DNA of 64,000 bases from Herpomyces periplanetae (Eukaryota; Ascomycota; Laboulbeniomycetes; Herpomycetales; Herpomycetaceae). The stretch spans positions 124,001 through 188,000 of the forward strand of contig WMKJ01000004.1 in NCBI GenBank assembly GCA_009733715.1, read 5' to 3'. Of this stretch, positions 11,919 to 25,105 are shown piece after piece. The stretch's first letter is position 1, and each line of letters starts with the position of its first letter. The notes under the pieces were generated by a model. The model saw nothing but the letters and a program-made list of their open reading frames with translations. It was not told the DNA's origin and ran no database searches. Both the position numbers and the translations under genes were made by a program.

Positions 11919-14900
11919 CGGTAAGTAAATGTTAATTTTGAATTAGTTTAAATTCAATTGTTTGCATGTAAGCGTGTACAGCTCACAAATGCGCGCGCGC
12001 ACACACGCGCGCCAACGCATAGAAGTTTTTTAGCAAATTCCCAATAAAAAATTTCCAACCAGAATGGTCAACCAACGGTAGATCAAGAAATGTCTAACTT
12101 CTAAACAAGCAACTAAACGAATGCGTGACAGTCAAATACTTTGCATATCCTTAACAAACTATTAAAAAGTTCACGCGTTCACAGATTGTCCCATCGTCAT
12201 TCTTAACGCAACCCCCGTCGGGAAATTTAGTCGGCCCGACTGCCACCGAACCTCCGACTTGGATTCCCCGAATAACACTTTCGGCCCTTCCCGACTACAC
12301 CCTCCTATTACCCGATCTTTTTCCCCGTGACATCCCGTTTACCCCACCGGTTGACTCAGGTATCAAATCACGTGCCAATCTCCGCCCAGAGTGTGCGTGC
12401 ATGTGATTTTTTTTGGGTGGATTTTGTCACGTGTGTCGCCGAGACGAATTTGAACGATTTTCACAGAAAATTTTGGATTCGAATTGCGATTTATCTTTCT
12501 CTTGATAAGGTTTAGACGGTTCTGGGTCGGAAATCCATATGGTTAAAGTTATCGAGGCAATATTTGATGGAAAATTTGTTATTTTTGTTTGACAAATAGT
12601 TAATTGATCCTTGATATCATTGGCCTGATACTGATTAATGGAAACCTTGATCAAGAGGAGTTCGACGGTCTTTTTTTATTAGTATGGGATAAAATTCCTT
12701 AAGTTTGTACTAGGACTAAATAAACCAAATAGTTCATCGTTTCTTCATGACCTGTCATGAATTGACATGTTAATTGTGATATACCAATCCCTGATAAACT
12801 TTCAAGTTGAAATGTCCTTTCTACATAACACTTTTTTATACTACACTGCCCATCTCCCATTTGTGTAATATCTGTTATCTGTTAATCTATTAGCGCCCTG
12901 GTCGTATCGGTTTAACTTAACATGGCTAAAATGACTGCTCCATTTTAGTTAATGTAACAAATAAAAAACTGATCGGATATTCACAACGTGCGACGGATCT
13001 AAATAAAGGTATCATGTTACCTAACCCAACATACTTAAATGCTAAGTATTATTATAACTATCGTAAAACAACTGGCGACGGGTCTCAAAGTACGAGATTT
13101 CGGTTACACTATTCTCACGTTAACTTGGGAATCGTAATTGGTATGCTGTATTAGTTTTACCCAGTGTTTTTCCTAACACGCTAGCGTAAGTAAATACGAG
13201 AAAATCCTTGGTTAGAACAGACTTAACTTTACTGCATCATGTACCCCTTGACCGAGTTTGAGGGCATCGAGGAAATATGGTTAGCTTTTACCTTTTCCAG
13301 TTAATTCAGTTATGTGCTGGTTTATTAGGTATTTTTTACCGATTGAGCATTATATTTCCCTCTAAATCTTAGAGAATTAAAGTATAAGCTGGGATGGGAC
13401 AATTGGCCATTTAGTGGTGGCGGAAAATGTGATAATGGTGTAGATCATGCTTCGCAAATGATCGTATCTTCCGGTATTAGTGCACATTTTTGCATCTAAA
13501 TCACATTGGATCTGCCTAATTTGTTACTGATTAAATGGGTACCTTATTTTGTTCGTCGGCAAGCCTGACAACTGTATCGCAATAAGTCTAGAATCACGCC
13601 ATTTTCAAAATATAAGCCAGTAAGTAATTTTAAGGATGTGTTCATATTAATGAGCAAGATAGCACAAACTAGGCTATACGTAGTTTACAGGTGCAATCTA
13701 AACTTGTCTATGTTTCATACTGGTGATTTACGTCTTGTATAGAAAGACTGTAAGTTGGCATAAAGCAGGAATAAAATGTTTCCCAGAAAACAGATTATGC
13801 ACAAGTTTGCAATGCTGGAAAATATTGGGCAAGCATAATTCATGATTTTTCAAAAGTTAATTTATAGTGTACACTTCAAACATACTCTATAAGTTTACTG
13901 GATTAGAAGCATAAACGCCTGGAATGAATACTCACCACAACGTTAACCTCTGAGGATAACTGAGTGAAATGTGCGGCAACTAACGGTGAAACGAATCAGC
14001 CAGTACACGCACCCAATACTCTTCAAGTTTAACTGTGTAGAATGGTCTCTCGTAACCTTACGAATTGCATGCGGTGAATTTCTCGTTCACAGAATTTCAT
14101 TTGATGCAAATGCTAGGTTGCATTGCAAAATGCGTTAGCAGTTCGGAATTTTAGATAACTCGACCTTGAGCCGTTAACGTATGCGGGCAATAGACGCTTG
14201 GATGGTTAAATTTGGTTTATGCGCTATTATTACTCTCGTGTTTGCTTGGTATACACTAAAACGGCTGATCAAGCTCTGCACTCTGATAGACTTGCATAAC
14301 GTGTGCATTGGACGAGGTTTATTCTACACAGCGCGAGTATCCGGGTTTACGTGGTTTCAAGGGCCTTTAACATAAGGTAACTTTATCATGAGAATAAACA
14401 TTCAAGATCAGCACCCATGGTTTACCAATTGGAAAATGTTTTTTGAATGATTATTTCGTGGGGTTAAGCCTATTACTCAAAAGTTAACGTATTCACGATA
14501 TTGTTGACGAATGAATTATGTGTTAAATTTTTAATAAATTGATTTTCTTTTGCATAGAAAGCCTACAGATTGGGCTTCAATTACAGGATAAATTGCTTAC
14601 CTCAATCGTGGGTTTAGACGATAATATAGATGTTGTTAAATATATATAGTGGGAATTCGGTGACGCTATTCACTGTTGTTAAATACATTTAAGATTTAAA
14701 ATAGAAATTACGGAACTTGAGGATTACACTACTCGTTAAGAATTAACACAGGTATTTCAATTGGCCATGAAGAAACTGGAAAGTATAGATTTTGGGTGGA
14801 ATAGATCAACAAGACCAAGATAGCGATGGAGAAACGAGTAAGCAACTAGCTCAGAAATTGGATCGATTGAAGTTTCGAGGTTAAGGCGGAACAAAGTTAA

Positions 14901-17868
14901 GCTGCACAATACTAAAAGGAATATTCTCACACATCATTGAAGTGAACTTTCTTTTAGGCAAGTTATTGCGAACAAGTTCGGTGTAAATCAGGCGAACAAC
15001 GGTGACGAAGTCCAATTGTGAAATGACTAGCGTGAACACTAACGGGTTAAAGAGAGAGGATGTGCAAGTGTAATATTAACGCATGGAACTTGACTTGCAG
15101 CGTTAAAATGTATACCAGTTTTGTTCTATGGAAAGTTAACACTGGCTAACTTCTGATTGATATTTATGCCGATGACGCAAAATTAAAAAAAATAATACAC
15201 TAGGACCTAGGCCTTGGAATAATTAGGAATAGATTAGGCCGAGAGTGAATAGAGTTATTAAAAAGGTAAAGTGTTGGTCAGAAAGAAAAATAAATGGATA
15301 AGTTGGAAATGGTAAACTTGTAATGCTACGTAGAAAATGGACGCCCTGAATGAAACGCATCACGGCATCGTATGCCAAATTAATCTAACTGCAGCAAAAG
15401 TGTGTACCAAGTAATACGGCACTAGAGTAAAATAGTGATGATAAGTTCAATATCATATAGGCTCCAATTTGACCTAAAAGTTTATCAAGATAGACAAGTA
15501 AACTTATGAAGATTGTAGGTGTGAGCCTACTATTCGGAATTAAGGTCATTGGTAAAGTATGGGTAGATTGGCACACTAAAAAACAGAATTATTTTACAAT
15601 ATTACTTGAACACTTACGAAGAGAAGATTGATCATAATTGTCGAAATATGTCGACATGCATGATTGATTGAATAAAAACTCTAAGCTACAGTGTTACGGA
15701 CAGTAGTATTTACAATAAAAGTAATACACATGCTGGCGTAGATGAAGGTGCAGTGTACGGGTTCAATAATTTCAGGATGAGATTGAGGGCTTGAGAATTA
15801 AATGGGAGTGCATATTTATAGCAATAATTACTGGAGGGAAATCATCAAGTTGCAAATATAAAAAAGATGGGACCAAAAATACGAGGCAAAATAAGAAATG
15901 CCAGATTGATATAGAGAAGGTATTCCCTAAGATTGGTTCGAGGAGAATGGCATGGTAGCCCTTACCAGGTCGCCAGATAGTCGATCCGCATTGTAGCGAA
16001 ATGGCAAATCGGATAATATAAACAGACAGGGCAATGACGATTGATGATAAAAGGTATCGTAAAAGTTATTACAAAGTACCCGGGATACGATAAAAATGGA
16101 TAAGTAGAGTATCAAATGCGGGCGTGATTTGGGGATATTTTAACAAACTGTTATGCAGCGGGTAGGTCTTGTTTGAATTTTGTGCGTAGCGAAAATGTGA
16201 AGTGAAGGAGACACGGAAATTAAGTATTCAGAAACGGATTTGAGATTTGATGAAGATTTGAAATTGATAAATTAACGTGTTTCAACGGTTAACGAGGATA
16301 TCATGGATGAAAAGTAAAACGGGGGCGGCAGCATAGGTACATGTATGCAACAAAATGTTGAAGAAGGCTATTTGAAAATCTAAACATGCCAAACAGGCTG
16401 CTCACATAGTTAGCAAGTGTAAATATTTTGTCTTAATCTGTGAAAACATTGAATAAGCTCAACGTTTTAAACTCACAACAAGATGGGCAATTCTGGCGGG
16501 AAAAACGGTCAAAAACTTGTTCCCTGACATTCTTAAGGAGTTCAAAGGGGAAATCCTGTTACAAGGAAGACTTCTGTGTACTATAAGATGTAGAGATCAT
16601 GGATATCCGCTGCTGAGACTTGAACAATTTGGCTTGATAGTATGGGCAAAAAAGTGCGTATAGAAATGCCACAAGAGATGGTAGTAATAAAAAAGCGAAC
16701 GTGTTTTATGTACCGGCCACTTGAACTTAGGAGAAAGATTAATGACAGGCCATCGCTGCATTGAAAGTAAAGGAAAAATATGGCCTTGAATGCACAAGAT
16801 GAATGATGAGGTGAACAATCATTATTATTTTTTAGAGGAGAGTGTGTCTAAGTGAGATTAAGAATCCTTTAAAAGTACATTCACGTAAATTTTGGTAGCA
16901 AATTTTTCCGTTACATGTTTCTAAAAAACGGGAATACATGACAGTATTGGATGTGTATAGTTGTAGGAAGCATCCAATAAGAATATATCTATAATAAGTT
17001 TGGACAAACTTTTACAAAAATTTGTTCAAAAATCATTACAATCTTCATCCGGTACAATTTATCCAGAATAGGAAATGAAAACTAGACCAGACGAAAAACG
17101 GTTTTAATGGAAAATGGGATGAGATGGAAACAGTGGAGACAAGATGGAATATTCCTTCCGAAACTTCCATGATCTACACTAATATTTCCGTTTTAGGAAA
17201 TAACTCAGAGATGGTAAGCACTACTCCCGAATTCATTCTAAAATCAAGGATAAAAAGTGCACCTACGGAATTTGAGCTTACCCGTGCTCAGAAACAAGTT
17301 CGGCTAGACAAACACAATCAATGACGTCATAACATCACGAGAAATACGGAATAACCAAGTGGACTGAGCCACAAAGGGACTGGAACAGCTGGGGCTGTGT
17401 CCAGGTGTAATGGGGCGTGGGGAGCGAAGAATGTGGAGCGGAGATTAGCAAGGTGAAAATGGGGATTAACTTAGGCCTGAAATAAGAGAAAAGAAAGATT
17501 TTACTCGGGGAAATATTATGGGATTGTTGATATTGTGTAAAAAAAATGTTAAAGTAATCTTGATGGTCAAAAGAAATTTTAAGTCAGGATCTTATTGAAA
17601 AAGATATCACGCTTTTTCTCTACTTATCAACAGATACTTGATTGCCTGGAAAATTATATTCATCCAAACACTACTTAATATACTGATCTGCTTCACGTTG
17701 GTACTTTCACGCACATCGAGTAATCGAATTCAAAGTACCATTTCGGGGCAGTGCGCAATCCGGACGAATCGATTGACAGCGGTGGAGGTGGTGGTGGTGG
17801 ATGTGTAGAAGTGGCAACAGGAACGGTAACGTGTGTGGAAGTAAGTGTGAGCTTGAGTGGGCTTGACC
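11919..17868. other. Gene-poor AT-rich stretch between the FIT and RPB7 genes
   Basis: Nearly 6 kb with no frame I can link to a protein. Just upstream of the FIT start there is a GC-alternating patch (about 11990-12016). A C-rich block follows at 12180-12360, and then two CACGTG sites (12369-12374 and 12428-12433) that could be FIT promoter elements. From about 14.7 kb to 17.8 kb the + strand is noticeably purine-rich. No repeat, RNA gene or mobile element was recognised. Confidence 0.55.
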
Positions 17869-19000
17869 ATGTTTTTTCTTCATGAACTAGAGCGTACAAT
17901 TACGCTACACCCATCATTCTTTGGACCGAACACTGAACGGTACATAATCGACAAATTACTTTCGGACGTCGAAGGATCCAACTCCGGAAGCTATTATGTG
18001 ATTATGGTTATGGATACGTATGAAATATCTGAAGGAAAGATTATCCCTGGTAGTGCGTTCGCAGAGTATACAGTTCATTATAAAGCAATCGTTTGGCGAC
18101 CCTTTCGTGGTGAAGTCGTGGGTAAGTAACCGCATGAACATACGACAAAACATACTTAGCAACAGTCAGTGGATCGTAAAACTGCTTTACCATCCTGTAG
18201 ACATTACAATTACTGTTATGATTTTACCGTCATTGTCAGTGTTCAAGCACGTCCGCACATGAATGAGGTAGCGGCCCAAAGTTAACGGGTTAATCAATAT
18301 TCTGTGTTCTGCGTGCGCGATGCATACGAAGTTGAATGAAGCATCAAGAATGATATAAATATGCTAACGAGCAGAACCCCCCCTCTTCACACCTTTCCTC
18401 GCTTGTCCTACACCATCACAAACATATGAGCAGATGGACTCGTTAGCTCGGTAGTGGAGGGCGGATTTTTCGTAGATGTGGGGCCGCTTAGCGTTTTCGT
18501 TGCCAAAAGTGTAAGCATGCGTTAACGCATCTCTTTCACCGCGTGATATCATGAGGTGTGATCTACGACGAACACAGCGCATCCAACGCTTACACGTGTG
18601 GCTACGCGTACACAGATGATACCTTCGGAAATTAAGTTTGATGCAAGTGCGACACCACCGCAGTGGTCAGATAATGGCGACCAAATCATCGAAAAGGGCA
18701 CGCACATCCGCGTGAAAATCAAGGGAATGCGTGTTGAAATGGGTACTATGTACGCAATAGCCACGATAAAAGAGGTTCGTACCTAAGCGTTTTGTACAGC
18801 CATCTTTTCCATAAATTTTTACAAGGCACCGATGAATCAATACACCTCTTCATTACATGGGCTAACATTGTATTAATTGGTTAAAACAGGATTACCTAGG
18901 GTATGCACATACAAACACGTATATACTGACACGTTTTACCTATAAATGGATGTTTCTTGCTAAAGCCTTTTTCGATTGTTTTAGGCCACTGGCACCATAA
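17869..19000 (+). CDS. RPB7: RNA polymerase II subunit Rpb7
   Basis: Rpb7 pairs with Rpb4 to form the stalk of RNA polymerase II, which contacts nascent RNA and initiation factors. The gene is split into five small exons: 17869-18121, 18434-18510, 18616-18774, 18890-18900 and 18985-19000. They sum to 516 bases, 171 residues, the same as the yeast protein. The N-terminal tip/RNP-like domain starts MFFLHELERTITLHPSFFGP and ends AIVWRPFRGEVVDGLV. The S1/OB part follows (FFVDVGPLSVFVAK, then MIPSEIKFDASATPPQW), and the end IKEDYLG is diagnostic. Donors are GTAAGT, GTAAGC, GTTCGT and GTATGC. Exons 4 and 5 encode only nine codons. The last intron (18901-18984) is 84 bases and stop-free in frame, so its retention would add 28 residues before the same stop. 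Confidence 0.93.
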
Positions 19001-21179
19001 CTTGCAAGGTTAGGGAAAAGCCAACAAAAGCGACTTGATAAACGATCATTGTTATTGTACTCGAAAATTTCCCGGATGCTGTCCCCCTTGTCCTTTGTCC
19101 TAGTACAAATGAGTTTCGCGTACGCTAATGGTAACTTGGGTTCGCGAGTAAAGAGTTAGATGGCAAGCGTTATTGTATTGCGGGTGTGGGTAAGTTGTGT
19201 ATGAGATGCTGATTGCTTTGCCATGTTTGGATAAAAAATGTTTAAACACTGTCGAGGAAGTTGAGAAACTGGGAACGAGGTTGACTATCCCAGCTAACAT
19301 GACCAGGTAATTGGAGTCTTCTCTGCTAAGTTGGAGGAATGATCGGGTTGTGGCCGCTACATAAAGAAGTAGTTTGTATGTTTATTACATTTTACATGCT
19401 GTCATTTTCATTGACTGGAGTACTTTGAATATGGATGATATACCGTTACGCTCAACATCAGGCTGAGTTTTAATCGAATTATATCACAAATTCAACAAAG
19501 TAGCATTATGAGGATGTCACCATTGCCAACACAATTATAACCATGACTAAGTTCGGTTTTTGGCTTACTTGTTTTCTTGGGAGATTATGTGCTTGAAAGT
19601 TGAAGATATTCTGTTTTTCACGCAAGTAAATTGAGAGTATGCTGTTCACATAATGATATATGCACTACTTTATCAGAGGGGTAAGAGTCTTGTGGAGGTG
19701 TAGACCGAGGAGACAAAACCTCCAAAAATCCGTCTGAACGGTTGGCCGAACGGCTACTGTTGATTGACGAGCTAGGTGGATACTAACATGGGTGGAAGAA
19801 GCCATTGTGTGGGTTTGTAGGTGAGTTAGTGAATGAGTGTGTTAGTGTTACCAATTTTGTCGACTTAGGTGGGTGGAACGTAGGAAGGGGGAGGTAAGTT
19901 TGCCAGCGAGAAGCTGTCAATACCAACGTACACAAGCGTAGCTAAACGAGACCAAGTGAAAAGAAAAGTGTTCAGGAGGGCAGGGCGGAAGAAAGTCAAG
20001 TTATTGCATGGTTAAGGGTAGTTGAATTCAATGCAGTGAAGCGAAAAGTTTAGCATGACATGGGATGGTGTGAGATGACAGAATGCGAAGTGGCAGAGGA
20101 CAGTCCGGACGGCGATAGGTTACTTGAATGGGATTTGACATTCCTAGACACAAGTTTGGTGTGAGTGATGACGATAAATATGATATAAAGTGGCAAAGTT
20201 GACAGTGTGACTGGCAGCTGTTAATAGGATGATATATAGTTTGAATGGAAAAGGTGGTAATGGTGGTTGTGTTGTTGAATTTAATTGTAGTTTTTGGTGC
20301 GGTTTAAGTTACAATCAGGGACGAGTAAACCGATTTACGATGACAGGAGTGGATCGATTTAACGATAAAATGTCATGATAAAAAGTTAATTTAAAATGAA
20401 TGAGGGTTAAGAGTATGTTGGAATTGATATTGGAAACACAGAGGGTGTAAACGGGAAAAACCGGTTGAGTATTTTAAACGTAATAAAATGAACTAAGAGG
20501 GTTTATCTAGTATTATCATCACATGTTCACTACCAAGATAACAAAGAATGGGTGGTAACGATTGGCAAGGCAGTCGAGGGAATTTTACAGTGGTAAGATG
20601 AAGGGATAAAGAGTTTGCAAGACAAGTTCCCAAGGATATACAAAAAAGTGATATAAGCGCATGAAAATAAGGGAAGTCGTTAAGTGATGATAAGAAAGTA
20701 GTTCAGTAATGGAATTGAATAGAAAGAGAATTTACGAAGGAAGAACACACGTCGTGGGAAATTACCAGGAAAACCCATTTGAAGAGAGGTCCGCGCCAGT
20801 ATATCAACCAAATATCCCTTCCTCTCTCTTAAGTCGAATTGTCCACTACGAAGACCAAACAAGCGAAACCATCAAGATAATGCCGAAAAGGGTAATAATA
20901 GGTGAAGGGGCAAACCAACGACATCTTTCCTAAGCAAGAAGATTGGATGTATAGGGCGAATGTTGTTGAGAAAAAATGTGGAGACGGAGGAGAACTCCAG
21001 ACGAAAACGGTGTAGGTTCCAGATTAAGAAGGAGCTGGAGGGTATTGTGAGGTCTGGCAACAACGAGCAAAAAGAACAAAAACGAGTACGAATGACTTTT
21101 GAGTCGGTGGACGAATAGCTGAAAAGTATTTTGGGTTGGCGCAGTGGTTAGTTGGGTCAGGTTGGATTGGAGTTTTGAG

Positions 21180-21290
21180 GTTTCCCCTCACAATTTCACA
21201 GCAATTCCCATTCCTCTCCTACTTCTACACCCTCTTCCTCTTCCTCTCCCTCTCCCCTTCCCCCTCCCCCTTCACTACTCCCCAGGCGAA
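21180..21290 (+). repeat. Polypyrimidine tract at a strand-composition switch
   Basis: About 110 bases almost wholly C and T on the + strand, with an uninterrupted CT run of roughly 40 bases near 21230-21272 built from tcc, ctt and ccc units. It divides a purine-rich stretch on its left from C/T-richer DNA on its right. Such tracts can form triplex DNA or act as promoter elements. No gene is attached to it here. Confidence 0.7.
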
Positions 21291-23075
21291 AATAGTCTTA
21301 GCTTAGGCTTATGTTAGAGTCCTTACCTTAATATCCTGAAATTTGGTGGTTTCCCTTGTATATGTGATGGCCAAACGCGTCCAGGTTACTTTAATTATTG
21401 CTACAGATTGCTGAATATTAAGGAGGCTTACCTGCCTAGATGTAGATGTGATTAATAGTAGAATCCTGGTGATATTAGGCTAATCTGATTCACGGAACAT
21501 GAGAATTTTGTGTGTGATTTTTGTTAAATATAATGATGTATTTCAAGGGCATTTACGGTAATTGGACATGAAACTCATATGTTTGTTTAGTTACAAGTTA
21601 TTACCAAGTCCTTTCGATCTTTTTACCGCATTTTCCGTCACTACACGCACGCCTAATCTAATACCATGTCAGATTAAAAGAGTTAATTGTGCCGTATTTG
21701 ATTCACTTCATACCAAAACACATTTTACCTGCCATGAATACTAAAACAATCCCTTCAATCTCAAGGTAACTTCCGCTCAACTGTTGTTATCTTAACTAAA
21801 GGTTAACTGGTAAATTAACCATTTTTCTCATTACAACGGTCCTTGTTACGCTTGAAAATTTTATACATTGTGAGCAAAGTGAGCACCAATTCACCACGCT
21901 TAACCCCTCACTACCATGTTTCAGTGATGATAGTGCATTAATCAAAAAAATACCTCCATAGAAAATTTTCTCATTATCGTAACCATATATCAAGATACGC
22001 AAGCCTTGATGTTTCTTAAACGCAAGTCATTCGCAGACATCTTCACTGTAGGTATAGATTATTCCACCCGTTAATGCCCTCATGATACCACTGGCCAGCC
22101 TGCCTAACGTTAGGCGAGTATATTCTTGCTTATCCTACCCATTCATATGAGAGATTTTTCCGTCGAATCGAACTCCCGAATTTTCAGTTGCTTCGATTAA
22201 GTGGACCTCTTCAATTCTTTGATTACACTTGACGCTTTTCAAACAGAGTCTAGAAGCGGGAAATGAAACGAAAACCTAATTTTGATGAAGCGGAAGTCCC
22301 AGATTACCACCACCGTCTCTGACAGCACTCACAACTCTTTAAATTTAACATGTTTCAAAATGATAATGAGAATACGAAACTATGTAATTATACTAATCAG
22401 TGTATACCTACTATCACCATATACAACCCATCTGATGAGCTTCCCTCCATCTAAATATGCAAAGTACCCTAACTTTTACACACATTTTTCTACATCTGGG
22501 GAAGCTTCTTCACATCATTCATCAAATCAAAAATTTATCTTATGCTGACATTTCAATCTGAATGATTGATAAGATGACTTTTCGCGTAAATTATGCAAAT
22601 ATCAGCCTTGCTTGATTTTCGACTTGTAAAAGTTCAATGATTAGACGAGTAGTGTAAATTTCAATTTAATTCAGTAACGCAGAATAACGAAACTTTTAAC
22701 CAATAGTCACGTTAACAGCATTAATTGAGCCTGCCAACGTTGACTCTTCCATGCAAAAGCTACGTTGAAATGTGGCGAGATACGAATGGATTTGACGACA
22801 ACTTTGTGATTTTATGCAAACGATTCGGTCTAAACGCACTTGTGCTTGGTTTAACGTGCGTTTAAAGCGTGAATTCGTGGATGCTTGCATGATAAAGCGA
22901 TTAAGTTCGTTGATGCGCATAACTTTCGTACTAAAATTCCTGTCGATTATAGGCGGCACTGTGGTACGTACATTTATGCTATAAACATGTATAACTAAGT
23001 TAATATCACGACTACTTAATAGCCGATGATAAGTGTGCGTGTATGTGAGTACACAAGCATGCACACTTTCACGCT

Positions 23076-23115
23076 TGCACGCACGCACGCAAGCTTGCAT
23101 GCATGCGTGCGTGCA
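23076..23115. repeat. Inverted repeat in alternating purine-pyrimidine DNA
   Basis: Left arm tgcacgcacgca (23076-23087) and right arm tgcgtgcgtgca (23104-23115) are exact reverse complements. They are separated by 16 bases that include the palindrome gcaagcttgc. The surrounding 23030-23270 is rich in GC, GT and CA steps. It could extrude a hairpin or adopt Z-form; no function is evident. Confidence 0.75.
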
Positions 23116-25065
23116 TTTGCAAAAACGGCATAAATAAGTTTAGCGCGCAACTGCATGCGTGCGTACGTACACGCGTTTAAATGTGGGTGAGCGCGTGGAC
23201 GCAATGTTCAAAAAAACGTGAACACGAGTGAATTTTCGTATTTTAGTTTCAAGAGTGCGCGCGTGCGTAGATGCATTTAAATCCATCGGCTAATACGCAG
23301 GCTTTAGTTGTCGTGGAGCAGCCAACCCTAGACCCGAGTGTGCTAGGAGTGTATCAAAGTAACCTTTTGTAGTAGCCGCGACAAGTTGTCTTGACAAATA
23401 GTCGTGCCATGGCTATCATGGTAGTAGTAAATGTATAGATATCATAAATGTACATGGATTAAAACAATAACATACGGTATTGTGTACCAAAGAGGTTTTT
23501 TTTACGCGGGTGAATAAACTTAGTGTCCACGTCCGTGTCTACGGGAAATTAACTCTCACCATGTTGATCATTGTTTCTTAAAACGTACTATTTCACTAAA
23601 TACAGCTAGGTATACTCTCGCATGCTTCCAAGTCCTTCTTAAAGCACGTTGGAAACTTCGCGTGTAGATTCTCTTGCATAAATAGATTTTCCGGGAATGC
23701 AAGTTAGCGCGAGCTTATACGATCAAATGCAGAGACCCATACATGCTTGAAATCATGATGTATATCCGCTATAAAACAGATTATCCGTATAAACCATCCA
23801 TAACATAATCGTTTCTAGCATGTACAGTGTCAAGCTCAATTGCATTTACAAACTTAATCCGGTTAAGCAGCAGTCCGCCTTAACTTTCCCTACGTCGAGA
23901 AGCCTGAGAGATGAACAAGTGGACTGGAATATGCATACATAAAAGCCCGTGAGTCCCCGCGGACGTCGAAGCCCACTACGTTAGACATCAAATCCACTAA
24001 AACATCGTCAAGTCCATCCATGCATGTATTCATGCAATGATCCATCCGTCCTTTCTCCCGTCTGCGGGTGTGTCCGCCCGTGCACCAAGCGCTGTGGCGG
24101 TGGCGGTGCTGTGGCGTGACGTGGCGGTACACCGTCCATTTCCGGATCATCAAACTTCCCTCCCGGTCCCTTCCGCCTCGTGACCACTGGGAAACCACCT
24201 GACATTGTGTTACGTAATCTCTCATGTTGGAGTGTGAGTGTGCCGAAAATAGTTGAAGTTGGGTGCGGATAGGAATAATTTGAATTGAAAATGTTTCAAA
24301 GTTTATACATTGGTTGCTTTTACCGAGTAGATTTGCTTGAACGAATCCTACAATTGATTATACATAATAATATTTTATTCATAAATTCTACATCACAAAT
24401 TATTTCTCTCTGGCTTTTCCGATTCAAATCACATATTTTCTCACTCTTTTAACCCTGTTCACTATTCCTTGACTACCAATCCTCTTCTTAATTCTCTTTT
24501 CTACCCGCGTTTATTCGACCATTCTTCCTAGTTTATCATTAACATTATTTTATCACACTCTAACCTTCGTCTTTCCATTCATCAATCCACCCGCTCGCTT
24601 ATCCTCATCTATCTGCCCCTCCTATTCGGCCGCTTCCGCTCCCGTCCCCGCTTCTTATTTCACCCTTATCCCAGTTCTCGCAACTTTTCTCCCAATCCGT
24701 CCGCCCGTTTCGCCCACACCTTTTCACGTGCCGGAAATTTGCCGTAATTTTCCCGTCGGTGTCCCAACAATCCTCGTCGACCAGTTTGAGTCGGTTCTAC
24801 GCTGCTCTTCTTGATCAATTATATCTATTACATCAAATTTTTTGCCTCTACCGTCTCTCTTTAACTGGTCTTGGTTCGTTTTACTTTCGCCTACGCTACT
24901 TTCCCGTTCCCTTCGTCATTGCTTTTTTCCCTTTTCATATTCATCACCTTATACTTCATTATGACTATTAACTTGTCTACTCACACTTTTCTTCCCTTGG
25001 CGACCTCCATACATATCGTACAATCATTATTACAATCGTCATCGCTGTCGCTTCCTCCGTCTACA

Positions 25066-25105
25066 TCTCCGTCTCCGTCTCCGTCTTCATCCCCATCTCC
25101 GTCTC
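25066..25105 (+). repeat. (TCTCCG)n-type hexamer tract
   Basis: Imperfect hexamer repeat (tctccg and variants such as tcttca) within the pyrimidine-rich region upstream of the DUF8032 gene. It is one local expression of the CT strand bias. Confidence 0.7.

Noticed and set aside
14181-14375. 64-codon frame with a hydrophobic N-terminus
   Set aside because: Isolated, short, in AT-rich DNA where hydrophobic frames are common; no flanking exons found.
20709-20933. 74-codon + strand frame with balanced composition
   Set aside because: An ATG is present, but there is no recognisable motif and it lies in purine-rich DNA that favours Glu/Lys/Arg codons; not strong enough to call.
22696-23204. Minus-strand Cys/Arg/Ala/His-rich frames that look like small cysteine-rich peptides
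   Set aside because: The cysteines come from translating gca/tgc microsatellites; no signal peptide or conserved spacing.
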